Assembly: GCA_963665045.2 (NCBI GenBank)
Contig: CAXXJQ010000003.1
Span: forward strand, 310,001 to 374,000
Direction of reading: 5' to 3'
Length of the DNA stretch: 64,000 nt
From: JAFGRU01 sp016934985
GTDB lineage: Bacteria > Desulfobacterota > Desulfuromonadia > Desulfuromonadales > JAAYDE01
Shown here: positions 7,972 to 15,523 of the stretch, piece after piece
Numbering within the stretch: position 1 is the first letter of the stretch
How the letters are laid out: each line of letters opens with the position of its first letter
Notes under the pieces: model-generated
The model's database searches: none
Seen by the model: only the letters and a program-made list of their open reading frames with translations
Told to the model about the DNA's origin: nothing
Program-made: the position numbers and the translations under genes

Positions 7972-9105
7972 TTACAGCAAATGAGAGTTTTCCAGATGGA
8001 CATCCGGAAGCTGGAAAGAACTTCGGTAGTGGCGGATTTCAACGATGGTAATTTTAATGATACTGGCAATGGGGACACCGATAATCATGCCGACCACACC
8101 GTAGAGTTTGCCGCCCATGATGATGGCAATAATGACCCACAGAGGGTGCAGATCAGCAAATTTGGAAATTAGAACAGGGATCAGGATGAAGCTGTCGAGA
8201 ATGATCTGAGCAATGATAAAGTAAACGATCACGATCCACCAGAACTGGCCGCCCATGCCGAGATCCACGAAAGCTACCAGGAATCCGGGAATCATGCCGA
8301 TGATCGGACCGATATAGGGAATGAGATTGGTCACTCCGGCAAAAATACCGAGAAGAAGAGGGTAGCGGATATCGGTGAGGCTCAGGCCGAGGGTGACCAC
8401 AATGCCGATGATCAGAGCCTCCAGGATGCGGCCGCGAATGAAATTGGCAAGCTGGTAGCTGACGGTGAAATAAAGATCGTGGGCGAGTTCAAAATAGCGG
8501 TTTGGAACTACGCTGAGACACGTTTTTGCCATACGGCGGCCATCGCGGAGAAAAAAGAAAGAGAACAGGGGCACCAGGATTATGAGGCTGCCGAAGCGGA
8601 GGGCGGATTTTGGGGTTTCGAGGAGAATTTGTGCAAAAAGACTCTCGGCAAAGGAACGGACTTTGGTTGAAATCTGGTAATGCTCAACAAAGGGAAAGTG
8701 CTTCTGGACATTGGCTTGAAATTCGTTGACGAATTCCATGCCCCTGGAAAGATAGCGGGGGAAATCAGATTTTAACGACAAAAAGGTGACTTGCAGGTGA
8801 GGAATCAGCCAGATGGCCAGCAGAGCCAGGAGACCTGCCAGAAAAAGGAAAATAACCAGGATGCTGGCGGTGCGTGGAACGTTTTCCCCCTCCAGGAAGC
8901 TGACCAGCGGCTCCACCAGAAAAGCCAGAATCAGGCTTAACAGGATGGGCAGAAAAAGGCCGCCGGTGGCCGTCCTGATCCAGGCCGTTATTGTCGAAAT
9001 GGACGAGAACATGGTCAGGCCGGTGGCCAGAGAGAGAGTGAAAACCAGGAACAGAAGCAGGAACTGTTTCTGGGTGATATTCCGGCGGTGGTTGTTTTCG
9101 GCCAT
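7972..9105 (-). CDS. AI-2E family (PerM/TqsA-like) membrane permease
   Basis: A 377-residue polytopic inner-membrane protein of the AI-2E transporter family (formerly UPF0118). Two to three N-terminal membrane segments precede an amphipathic region (residues 100-160, SLKSDFPRYLSRGMEFVNEF). The conserved C-terminal membrane half follows, with YPLLLGIFAGVTNLIPYIGP and MGGKLYGVVGMIIGVPIAS. Family members export autoinducer-2 or act as Na+/H+ antiporters, so the substrate cannot be told from sequence. The ATG at 9105 lies 3 bp beyond the stop of the cNMP-binding gene, indicating one operon. Confidence 0.85.
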   Translation of the reverse strand: MAENNHRRNITQKQFLLLFLVFTLSLATGLTMFSSISTITAWIRTATGGLFLPILLSLILAFLVEPLVSFLEGENVPRTASILVIFLFLAGLLALLAIWLIPHLQVTFLSLKSDFPRYLSRGMEFVNEFQANVQKHFPFVEHYQISTKVRSFAESLFAQILLETPKSALRFGSLIILVPLFSFFFLRDGRRMAKTCLSVVPNRYFELAHDLYFTVSYQLANFIRGRILEALIIGIVVTLGLSLTDIRYPLLLGIFAGVTNLIPYIGPIIGMIPGFLVAFVDLGMGGQFWWIVIVYFIIAQIILDSFILIPVLISKFADLHPLWVIIAIIMGGKLYGVVGMIIGVPIASIIKITIVEIRHYRSSFQLPDVHLENSHLL

Positions 9106-9107
9106 GC

Positions 9108-9641
9108 TTATTCCTCCTGGCCGGCTGTTGAAGAAGCCCGCTCCGGGGAGTTTTTGGGCATCCGCAACTCGCGGGACACCGCAACCAGGCGTTCACTGAC
9201 GACCTTGGCCAGACCAATAAGAATACGATTTGCCGACATCGGTTTTTTTTGGGCGATTTCCTGAAGGTCGGAACGGAAAAAACTGACGAGATCTGTCGGC
9301 TCAAGGGTGCGTGCCGAAGCAATCCGGGGGATAGCAGCCGTCAGGGTGGTTTCGCCGAAAAAGTCCCCGGGGCCGAGAAGAGCGAGCTCCTCCTCGCCAT
9401 GATCCGTTTGGCGGTCGAATATCGACACTCTGCCGGAGCGGATAATGAACATCCCCGAGCCGGGATCGCCCTCTTCGAAAATAGTCTCCTGGGACCGGTA
9501 GTGACGGACGTGGACCAGGGTTTCGAGAAGGATCAGGTCTTTTTTACTGGCTTCACAGAAAACCGGTACCGTGCCAAGAAAAGCAGCAAGACTTTCTTCC
9601 GCCGGATTCTTTCTGAAAATATTGCTCCACATTGGGTGCAT
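9108..9641 (-). CDS. Cyclic-nucleotide-binding domain protein
   Basis: A 177-residue cytosolic protein consisting mainly of one CRP-type cNMP-binding beta-roll. Residues 25-140 include IFEEGDPGSGMFIIRSGRVSI and the phosphate-cassette region LLGPGDFFGETTLTAAIPRIAS. There is no helix-turn-helix, so it is not a CRP-type transcription factor. It may bind c-di-GMP or cNMP, or serve as a protein-interaction module. AAGGAG lies 9 nt before the ATG at 9641. Only 3 bp separate it from the downstream permease, which suggests it senses something for, or regulates, that permease. Confidence 0.8.
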   Translation of the reverse strand: MHPMWSNIFRKNPAEESLAAFLGTVPVFCEASKKDLILLETLVHVRHYRSQETIFEEGDPGSGMFIIRSGRVSIFDRQTDHGEEELALLGPGDFFGETTLTAAIPRIASARTLEPTDLVSFFRSDLQEIAQKKPMSANRILIGLAKVVSERLVAVSRELRMPKNSPERASSTAGQEE

Positions 9642-9775
9642 GGAGTTCCGCTCCTTGAGGTATCTTCCTGTTTAATCGAAAGCCTGACAAAAACCAGGAT
9701 AAATCCCGGCGGCTGAATCGTATCAATAGAGATTGTGACGAGGGATGAATAATGGGGATTATAACAAGAAGTTGT

Positions 9776-9804
9776 CATAAATACAGGAAAAACTTGTATT
9801 TATG
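9776..9804. promoter_or_regulatory. AT-rich dyad upstream of the cNMP-binding gene
   Basis: CATAAATACA and TGTATTTATG are perfect 10-bp inverted arms around 9 bp. The dyad lies about 135 bp upstream of the start at 9641 and could be an operator. No regulator can be assigned. Confidence 0.35.
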
Positions 9805-9885
9805 AATCAGGGGTTGACTCTCGGTGGCGGCGATTGAAAGTCGCGAAGTCAACGGGGGATAGGGGAAACGAAATAGGTGAAAAGC

Positions 9886-9916
9886 GCCAAAGGGAAGAAC
9901 AGGTCTCCCCTTTGGC
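9886..9916 (-). terminator. Terminator of pdxST
   Basis: GCCAAAGGG (9886-9894) pairs with CCCTTTGGC (9908-9916) immediately beyond the pdxT stop codon, and minus-strand T residues follow. Confidence 0.75.
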
Positions 9917-9917
9917 T

Positions 9918-10493
9918 TTAGTCGCTTGTAAGTTCCAGAAAATAACGGTGGATGCGGTTGTCTTTGGTCAGTTCCGGGTGAAAGGTCACGGCAAGAATAT
10001 TCCCTTCTTGAACCATGACCGGCTCGCCCGCGCTGGACATGAGAATTTCCACACCGTTTCGAACCGCAGAGATCTTGGGTGCGCGGATAAAAACCGCCGG
10101 GAAGGTTGGCGCCCCCGCCAGCATCGGAGTGTTGATATCGGTTACAAAGGAATCGACCTGGCGCCCATAGGCGTTGCGTTTGGCCGCTATATTCATGAGA
10201 CCGAGGGGTTGAACCCGGGGGTCATCCACATCCTTGGCCACCAGGATGGCTCCGGCACAAGTCCCCATGACGGGATGGCGGCGGCTGAACTCACGCAAAG
10301 GTTCGTAGAAGCCGTACTTGACCATGAGCTTGGTCAGGGTGGTACTCTCTCCTCCGGGGATGATGAGGGCGTCGCACTCTTCAAGCTGTTGTGGTTTTTT
10401 AATGGCCAGGGTTTCAACGCCGAGGGTCTCCAACATGGCCATATGTTTGGCAAAATCGCCCTGAAGCGCCAGGACGCCGATCTTGCGCGCCAT
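9918..10493 (-). CDS. pdxT: Pyridoxal 5'-phosphate synthase glutaminase subunit
   Basis: Class I glutaminase that supplies ammonia to PdxS in the DXP-independent PLP pathway. The 191 residues carry LALQGDFAKHMAML at the N-terminus, the PGGESTTLTKL loop, the nucleophile elbow PVMGTCAGAILVAK (Cys in GTCAG) and the His/Glu pair in VTFHPELTKD. Length is typical. The start lies 2 bp after the pdxS stop, so the two subunits are cotranslated. A terminator follows directly. Confidence 0.97.
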   Translation of the reverse strand: MARKIGVLALQGDFAKHMAMLETLGVETLAIKKPQQLEECDALIIPGGESTTLTKLMVKYGFYEPLREFSRRHPVMGTCAGAILVAKDVDDPRVQPLGLMNIAAKRNAYGRQVDSFVTDINTPMLAGAPTFPAVFIRAPKISAVRNGVEILMSSAGEPVMVQEGNILAVTFHPELTKDNRIHRYFLELTSD

Positions 10494-10495
10494 GC

Positions 10496-11377
10496 TTACC
10501 AGCCCCGTTTCGCCAGTTGCTCTTCTTCGGGCAGGTCCTTCATTTCGATGCCGACCATAGCTTCACCGAGGTTGGTGGAGACGCGCAACAGAACTTCGGG
10601 GTCCTCGTAATGGGTGACCGACTCAACAATCGCTTTTGCTCGTGGCAGAGGATCGGCGGACTTGAAGATGCCGGAACCGACGAAGACCGCTTCGGCTCCG
10701 AGCTGCATCATGAGGGAGGCATCGGCGGGCGTGGCAATGCCGCCGGCGGCGAAGTTGGGAACCGGGAGCCTGCCGAGCTTGGCCGTCAGTTTTACCAGTT
10801 CATAGGGCGCGCCCAGGTTTTTGGCGAAGCTCATCATTTCATCTTCCCGAAGAGTGGTCAGGCGGCGGATATCTCCCATAACCTGGCGCATGTGACGCAC
10901 GGCCTCAACAACGTTGCCGGTACCCGCTTCGCCCTTGGTGCGGATCATGGCGGCGCCTTCCCCGATGCGCCGCAACGCTTCGCCCAGGTCGCGGCAACCA
11001 CAGACAAAGGGGGCTTTGAACTGATGCTTGTCAATATGATTGGCTTCATCGGCCGGGGTCAGGACCTCGCTTTCGTCGATGAAGTCGATTTTCATATGTT
11101 CCAGAATCTGCGCTTCGGCAAAATGGCCGATGCGGCATTTAGCCATGACCGGAATGGAAACGCACTCCTGAATGGCGGCAATCATGGCCGGGTCGGACAT
11201 GCGGGATACGCCCCCTGCCTGGCGGATATCAGCCGGAATGCGTTCCAGAGCCATGACAGCCACAGCCCCCGCATCCTCGGCGATTTTTGCCTGGTCGGCA
11301 TTGGTGACATCCATGATAACCCCGCCTTTGAGCATTTCAGCGAGGCCGACTTTTGTTTCGAACGTTGCTTTTTCCAT
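10496..11377 (-). CDS. pdxS: Pyridoxal 5'-phosphate synthase lyase subunit
   Basis: Dodecameric (beta/alpha)8 synthase that makes PLP from ribose 5-phosphate, glyceraldehyde 3-phosphate and PdxT-derived ammonia. The 293 residues contain GGVIMDVTNADQAKIAEDAG, the catalytic-lysine region PVMAKCRIGHFAEAQILE, the phosphate loop NFAAGGIATPADASLMMQLG and GAEAVFVGSGIFKS. A ribosome binding site (AGGATG) precedes the ATG at 11377. It is first in the pdxS-pdxT operon, divergent from the radical SAM gene. Confidence 0.98.
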   Translation of the reverse strand: MEKATFETKVGLAEMLKGGVIMDVTNADQAKIAEDAGAVAVMALERIPADIRQAGGVSRMSDPAMIAAIQECVSIPVMAKCRIGHFAEAQILEHMKIDFIDESEVLTPADEANHIDKHQFKAPFVCGCRDLGEALRRIGEGAAMIRTKGEAGTGNVVEAVRHMRQVMGDIRRLTTLREDEMMSFAKNLGAPYELVKLTAKLGRLPVPNFAAGGIATPADASLMMQLGAEAVFVGSGIFKSADPLPRAKAIVESVTHYEDPEVLLRVSTNLGEAMVGIEMKDLPEEEQLAKRGW

Positions 11378-11692
11378 GTTTTACATCCTTCTGAAAACCC
11401 AAAATGGATTTTTAATGTATTAGAATATTGGCAGTAATCAACAACTTTAAGAGATTTTTACCGCCATGTCAAACCAGGAAACACCCTGTTAAGGGAAAGA
11501 TCCCTTTTGCATGTAATCCTTTTATAAAGAGGGGTAAAAGAGGCAATATTTTCAGTAACTTTACCATAGCATAATTGGTTATTAATATGGGATTTTTGCT
11601 GATTTTGGTGCAAAGAGCTGTTCAGGGACATAAGTAGTTGGGTAACATAAGAGGTAAAAAATATTTGTTGCCTATTACAGGGAGACAAACAG
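11378..11692. other. Divergent promoter region between pdxS and the radical SAM gene
   Basis: A 315-bp AT-rich region that must hold promoters in both directions. There is a small GGGAAAGATCCC hairpin near 11490. I recognise no riboswitch and no MocR/PdxR-type operator. Confidence 0.4.
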
Positions 11693-12622
11693 ATGGATAA
11701 TCGTTCTCGTAGTCGGCAGGCGTTGGAGTCGGGTTTGTTGGCAAAAAATCTGGAGCTGGTACTGGAGGCTTTTCGTCGCTGCACCTTTTGTCCCCGTCGA
11801 TGCGGGGTCGACAGGCTTTCCGGCGAAATGGGCATGTGCAAAGTCGGTAGAAGCGCCGTAGTAGCCAGTTACGGCCCTCATTTCGGGGAGGAAGAGCCGC
11901 TGGTGGGAGTAGGCGGATCGGGGAATATATTTTTTTCAGGCTGCAACCTGTTGTGCAGTTTCTGCCAGAATTTCGATATCAGTCATCAGGTTGTCGGTGA
12001 AATGGTGAGCGCCTCCCGCCTGGCGAAGATGATGCTGTCTTTGCAGGCGATGGGCTGTCACAATATCAATGTTGTCACCCCCTCCCATGTCGTTCCCCAG
12101 ATATTGGAAGCCCTTGTGCGGGCTTTGGAAAAGGGTCTTAACCTGCCGATTGTTTATAATACCAGCGGTTATGACAGTGTCGAAACCTTGAAGTTGCTGG
12201 ACGGCATTGTCGATATCTACATGCCCGATTTCAAGTTCTGGGATAATGAGGTTGCGTGGCGAACCTGCCGCGCAAAGGATTACCGTGAGCGGGCTTGCGA
12301 GGCCTTGAAGGAGATGCACCGTCAGGTCGGTGACCTGGTCATGGATGAAAGTGGATTAGCGGTCAGCGGACTTTTGGTACGGCACCTGGTCTTACCTAAC
12401 GCTCTGGCGGGAACTTCGGAGGTTATGGATTTCTTAGCGAGAGAGGTTTCTCCCGACACTTACGTCAATGTCATGGATCAATACCGCCCCTGCGGCATGA
12501 TTCCTGAGGGTGGGGACCTGGACCGGACCATAACCCGCGAGGAATACGAACAGGCCATGCGGGCGGCGCGGGAGGCTGGCATTCATCGTTTTGACCGGCC
12601 GCGAAGGTATTCCCTTTTTTAA
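11693..12622 (+). CDS. PflX-like radical SAM protein (COG1313 type)
   Basis: A 309-residue cytosolic radical SAM protein similar to pyruvate formate-lyase activating enzymes of the PflX/COG1313 group, whose target is not established. An N-terminal Cys-rich region (RRCTFCPRRCGVD, then GMCKVG) precedes the radical SAM cluster motif in FFSGCNLLCSFCQNFDIS (C-x3-C-x2-C). VNVVTPSHVVPQILEAL-type barrel strands and a conserved C-terminal YVNVMDQYRPCG follow. GGGAG lies about 9 nt before the ATG. No glycyl radical enzyme is nearby, so no partner is suggested by context. It stands alone between divergent pdxS and a bidirectional terminator. Confidence 0.8.
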   Translation: MDNRSRSRQALESGLLAKNLELVLEAFRRCTFCPRRCGVDRLSGEMGMCKVGRSAVVASYGPHFGEEEPLVGVGGSGNIFFSGCNLLCSFCQNFDISHQVVGEMVSASRLAKMMLSLQAMGCHNINVVTPSHVVPQILEALVRALEKGLNLPIVYNTSGYDSVETLKLLDGIVDIYMPDFKFWDNEVAWRTCRAKDYRERACEALKEMHRQVGDLVMDESGLAVSGLLVRHLVLPNALAGTSEVMDFLAREVSPDTYVNVMDQYRPCGMIPEGGDLDRTITREEYEQAMRAAREAGIHRFDRPRRYSLF

Positions 12623-12686
12623 ATGGGGAAAAAAGACCAAAGCCTAAATTGCAGAAATATCAATTCTTTCAATTCACGATAAATAC

Positions 12687-12732
12687 AACGTTAAAAAGGC
12701 CCAGCATAAAAGTGGTGGGCCTTTTTAACGTT
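12687..12732. terminator. Bidirectional terminator within a duplicated segment
   Basis: AACGTTAAAAAGGCCCA and TGGGCCTTTTTAACGTT form a 17-bp perfect stem with A/T runs on both sides, between convergent genes. The hairpin and at least 100 bp of flanking sequence resemble 32862-32980. Confidence 0.85.
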
Positions 12733-12833
12733 CTTTATTTTCAACAATACACCTTTCAGAGATACAAATTCTCGGAAGTTGAATTTTTTCTGATCCTGGA
12801 TTATCTAAGGATAAATTGAACACCGTTTTTTGA

Positions 12834-13199
12834 TCACTCCGTGCCCCTCTGCTTAATCAGTACCGCACTCATATTTTCCTGACTCTGCACCGAATAAATC
12901 GCCTTGATTTCATCTTCCGAACAGGAAAACAGGATTTTGATTTCCGAGTCCCGCTTTTCCATATCGACAATACAGATAATGCCTTCGACCTTTTTTGAAC
13001 CAGAGCTTCCCACCCAGACGTCGATTCCGCCGCCGTCAGCCGCGGATGTTCCCTTCAGAAAACCGTAATCAACGGGGTGGATATAGCCCGGATAGTCGGG
13101 ATGAGGTGTGCCTTTTGGGCGGTCGATGACAATTTCACTGGTCTCCACCAGTGTTTGGAGGTGGCGCCAGAAGTTTTCGCTGATTTGTAAATTATCCAT
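12834..13199 (-). CDS. Short inorganic-pyrophosphatase-like protein
   Basis: A 121-residue protein from the soluble family I pyrophosphatase fold, much shorter than the usual 170-180 residues. It retains IVIDRPKGTPHPDYPGY and the YPVDYGFL-like strand HPVDYGFLKGT. The signature normally read as DGDPLD appears as DGGGID, so the middle metal-binding Asp is replaced by Gly, and the second Asp-rich loop is missing. Hydrolysis of pyrophosphate is therefore doubtful. It lies 42 bp downstream of map on the same strand and probably shares its transcript. It ends at the bidirectional terminator. Confidence 0.7.
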   Translation of the reverse strand: MDNLQISENFWRHLQTLVETSEIVIDRPKGTPHPDYPGYIHPVDYGFLKGTSAADGGGIDVWVGSSGSKKVEGIICIVDMEKRDSEIKILFSCSEDEIKAIYSVQSQENMSAVLIKQRGTE

Positions 13200-13241
13200 G
13201 GGCTCAAGAAGTTAACGGTTAACGGGTCAACTCCATCAGCT

Positions 13242-14039
13242 TTATCCCTTTTTCCCGTTGCCTATGGCCCAGCCTTCTCCATTGGGGCCGCAGGTCAGAA
13301 CCATCGGGCCTGATTTTGTCATGGCAATAGTATGCTCGAAGTGGGCACTTGGTTTTCTGTCGCGGGTGACGATGGTCCAATGATCCGAAAGGGTCTCGAT
13401 CTCCTTGGTCCCGACATTAATCATCGGCTCAATGGCTATGACAAGGCCCGGTTTGATGCGAAAGTCAGATACCTGCTCGGAAAAATAATTCGGCACCTGG
13501 GGTTTTTCCCACAGGCTGCGGCCGATGCCGTGACCTACCAGTTCCCTGACAACGGAAAAACCGGCGTGTTCAGCAACCTTTTGGATCTTTTTGCCGATAA
13601 ATTTCCAGCGGCTATTTTCACCCAGCAGTTCAATGGCCTTGCGCAGACACTCCTCGGTGATTTGAAGAAGTTTTTGTTTCTCAGCATCGATCTCCCCCAC
13701 GGGGTAGGTGACGGCCGCGTCGGCGCACCAGCCGTTAAGCCGGATGCCGATATCAAGGCTGACAATATCACCGTTTTTTAGCTGACGTTTTGAAGGGATG
13801 CCGTGAACGATCTCTTCGTTAACGGAGATGCAGGTTGCAGCGGGAAAGGGCACGGTGCCGGGAACGCCCTTGAACAGGGGTTCGGCTTTATTGAATTGGA
13901 TAAATTCCTCAACGGCCTGGTTGATGTCATGGGTCGTGACACCTGCCTCGACCATTTCTGCTGCAACCTGGTGGGTTTCCCAGAGAAGCAGGCCCGCCTG
14001 CCGGATGAGCTGGATCTCTTTGTCTGATTTTAATTTCAT
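13242..14039 (-). CDS. map: Methionine aminopeptidase type I
   Basis: Removes N-terminal methionine from nascent proteins using two metal ions. The 265 residues show all five metal ligands: Asp in VSLDIGIRLNGW, Asp in WCADAAVTYP, His in VGHGIGRSLWE, Glu in VIAIEPMINVG and Glu in AHFEHTIA. The C-terminal extension of about 15 residues (NGEGWAIGNGKKG) is slightly longer than the minimal enzyme. There is no SEC-C zinc motif at the N-terminus. It probably forms an operon with the pyrophosphatase-like gene. Confidence 0.95.
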   Translation of the reverse strand: MKLKSDKEIQLIRQAGLLLWETHQVAAEMVEAGVTTHDINQAVEEFIQFNKAEPLFKGVPGTVPFPAATCISVNEEIVHGIPSKRQLKNGDIVSLDIGIRLNGWCADAAVTYPVGEIDAEKQKLLQITEECLRKAIELLGENSRWKFIGKKIQKVAEHAGFSVVRELVGHGIGRSLWEKPQVPNYFSEQVSDFRIKPGLVIAIEPMINVGTKEIETLSDHWTIVTRDRKPSAHFEHTIAMTKSGPMVLTCGPNGEGWAIGNGKKG

Positions 14040-14217
14040 GATAAGCCGGTTTGATTGGGTGAAGGTTTAAGTAAATTTAAGGAAGGTTAGAACTTTCAGG
14101 ACCAAGCTTCAAGAAAAATCGTTTGTGAGTTATGGGGGAGAAAATTCCTGATGAAAGAAAGGCAGGGTTTGGTTTTTGACGATGCCCGCCTCAGGAGATA
14201 TGCTCTACTCATGGGGG

Positions 14218-14264
14218 AAAAACCTGAAAAACTGTCCCACAGCAGTCAATTTCAGGGTTTTTTT
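14218..14264 (+). terminator. Terminator-like hairpin upstream of the DCC gene
   Basis: AAAACCTGAAA pairs imperfectly with TTTCAGGGTTTT, with inner CTG/CAG pairing, followed by a run of T. No plus-strand gene precedes it, so it may be a leader attenuator for the gene at 14335 or a decayed element. Confidence 0.4.
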
Positions 14265-14334
14265 ACGTTGCTTTGCTGGTAAGAGTTTTCGAAAAAGACG
14301 GCCGGGGGACCGAATTCTTAAAGGAGGATACAGG

Positions 14335-14760
14335 GTGGCTAAGGAAATGCCGGAGGTCGTCAGGAAAAACCCCAACCTCATTGTGGTTGACGGGCTCTGT
14401 CATCTGTGCTGCGCGTGGATGAGTTTTGTCCTGAAGCGTGATTCGGAGAGGCGCTTCAAGTTCACCTTTTTTCAGGCGGAGAGCGGCGCTGAAATTCTCC
14501 AATGGCTTGCAGCCCCACATTTGGCCGATGAAACCCTCATCTATATTCAAAAGGGGCGGCCTTATTATCGCTCCGCTGCGTTTTTAAAAATCATTATTTC
14601 CCTGGGCAAAGGGTGGTCTTTACTGGCAATCGGCTTTTTGCTGCCCCAAGGCATAAGGGACTGGTTGTATGACCGGTTTGCCGAAAGGCGTTATGGGTTG
14701 TTCGGCAAGCGGCAGACATGCCCGGCACCCGATGGCGATTTCAAGAACCGTCTGGTTTGA
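14335..14760 (+). CDS. DUF393 / DCC-family thiol-disulfide oxidoreductase-like protein
   Basis: A 141-residue thioredoxin-fold-like protein of the DCC (DUF393) family. I place the start at the GTG at 14335 because AAAGGAGG stands 7 nt upstream. The longer open frame from 14176 has no such site and its extra residues are not protein-like. The family motif appears as VVDGLCHLCCAW (Asp-x-x-Cys-x-x-Cys-Cys, residues 19-26). A membrane-associated hydrophobic stretch (KIIISLGKGWSLLAIGFLLP) and the conserved RYGLFGKRQTCPAP ending follow. Function in the family is poorly known. It is monocistronic. Confidence 0.8.
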   Translation: MAKEMPEVVRKNPNLIVVDGLCHLCCAWMSFVLKRDSERRFKFTFFQAESGAEILQWLAAPHLADETLIYIQKGRPYYRSAAFLKIIISLGKGWSLLAIGFLLPQGIRDWLYDRFAERRYGLFGKRQTCPAPDGDFKNRLV

Positions 14761-14995
14761 AAACTCGGACCAGCTTCAGTTGCCAGTGGTAAAAAAATAA
14801 GGGGGGTTGGTGTCCCCCCCCTGTCCTGATTTAGGACATAATCATGAATTGGTTTACATTTGGAAATATAATATAAAAAATAAAATTTTGAAATAATTTA
14901 GAGGTTTTTTATAATTTTTTTCAAAATCAGAACGCTTATTCAGGGAGCAACCCAGGTTGGCAGCCCAAAATAACGAAGGCCGCTCGTCCGCCGGT

Positions 14996-15325
14996 TTAAA
15001 CCTGAATGGTAGCGCGTTTGAGGATGCGTTTCTGGTGACTGATCTGGCGCCGGACTTTCTTGAGGGCGTCATGATCCCCTGCGGCAATTACTTCATCCCT
15101 TTTCTTCTTCAGGTCTCTGATTTTGGCCTTGATACCGGTTTTATCGATATCGACAACCACGGTCTGTTTGTGCATTTCAATGCCGAGGGCTTTACAGAGG
15201 GCTTCAAGGAGGTGTTCCTTGTTCAGCTGGGTGTAGCCCTGGAGGGCTTCGTGTTCTTGCTCTTTAGCAATCTCACGTAGTTGGGCCACGGTTTTGTGTT
15301 TGAGTTCATCATAGGTGTAGGACAT
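14996..15325 (-). CDS. Rho N-terminal (SAP-like) domain protein
   Basis: A 109-residue basic protein. Its first 45 residues (MSYTYDELKHKTVAQLREIA, then LNKEHLLEALCKALGI) match the Rho-N helix-extended-helix fold that binds nucleic acid at the start of transcription termination factor Rho. The remainder is a Lys/Arg-rich helix (RDLKKKRDEVIAAGDHDALK, then RRQISHQKRILKRA) with no Rho ATPase. A stand-alone nucleic-acid-binding role is likely. AAGGAG lies 10 nt before the ATG. It is monocistronic. Confidence 0.75.
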   Translation of the reverse strand: MSYTYDELKHKTVAQLREIAKEQEHEALQGYTQLNKEHLLEALCKALGIEMHKQTVVVDIDKTGIKAKIRDLKKKRDEVIAAGDHDALKKVRRQISHQKRILKRATIQV

Positions 15326-15523
15326 GCGGTAATTTCTCCTTTCCAGAAAAAGTAGTTAAAAAACCAGCCGGTTGATGTTCTGGTTCTGCAACTGGGGTAA
15401 TCCGAACCCCAGGGACCTGTCGGAAAAAAAGAACGGGCCGCTCCTGTTAAAAAAAATTGTTGTCTCTTATGGTTATTTAATATCTCCCTTGAATTTTCTT
15501 GGTAATTGTTAGTTGAGCATTCC

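Noticed and set aside
10517..11437. Plus-strand open frame of 306 codons opposite pdxS
   Set aside because: Antisense shadow of pdxS.
14176..14334. N-terminal extension of the DCC protein
   Set aside because: The residues are not family-like, they span a terminator-like hairpin, and a strong AAAGGAGG selects the GTG at 14335.
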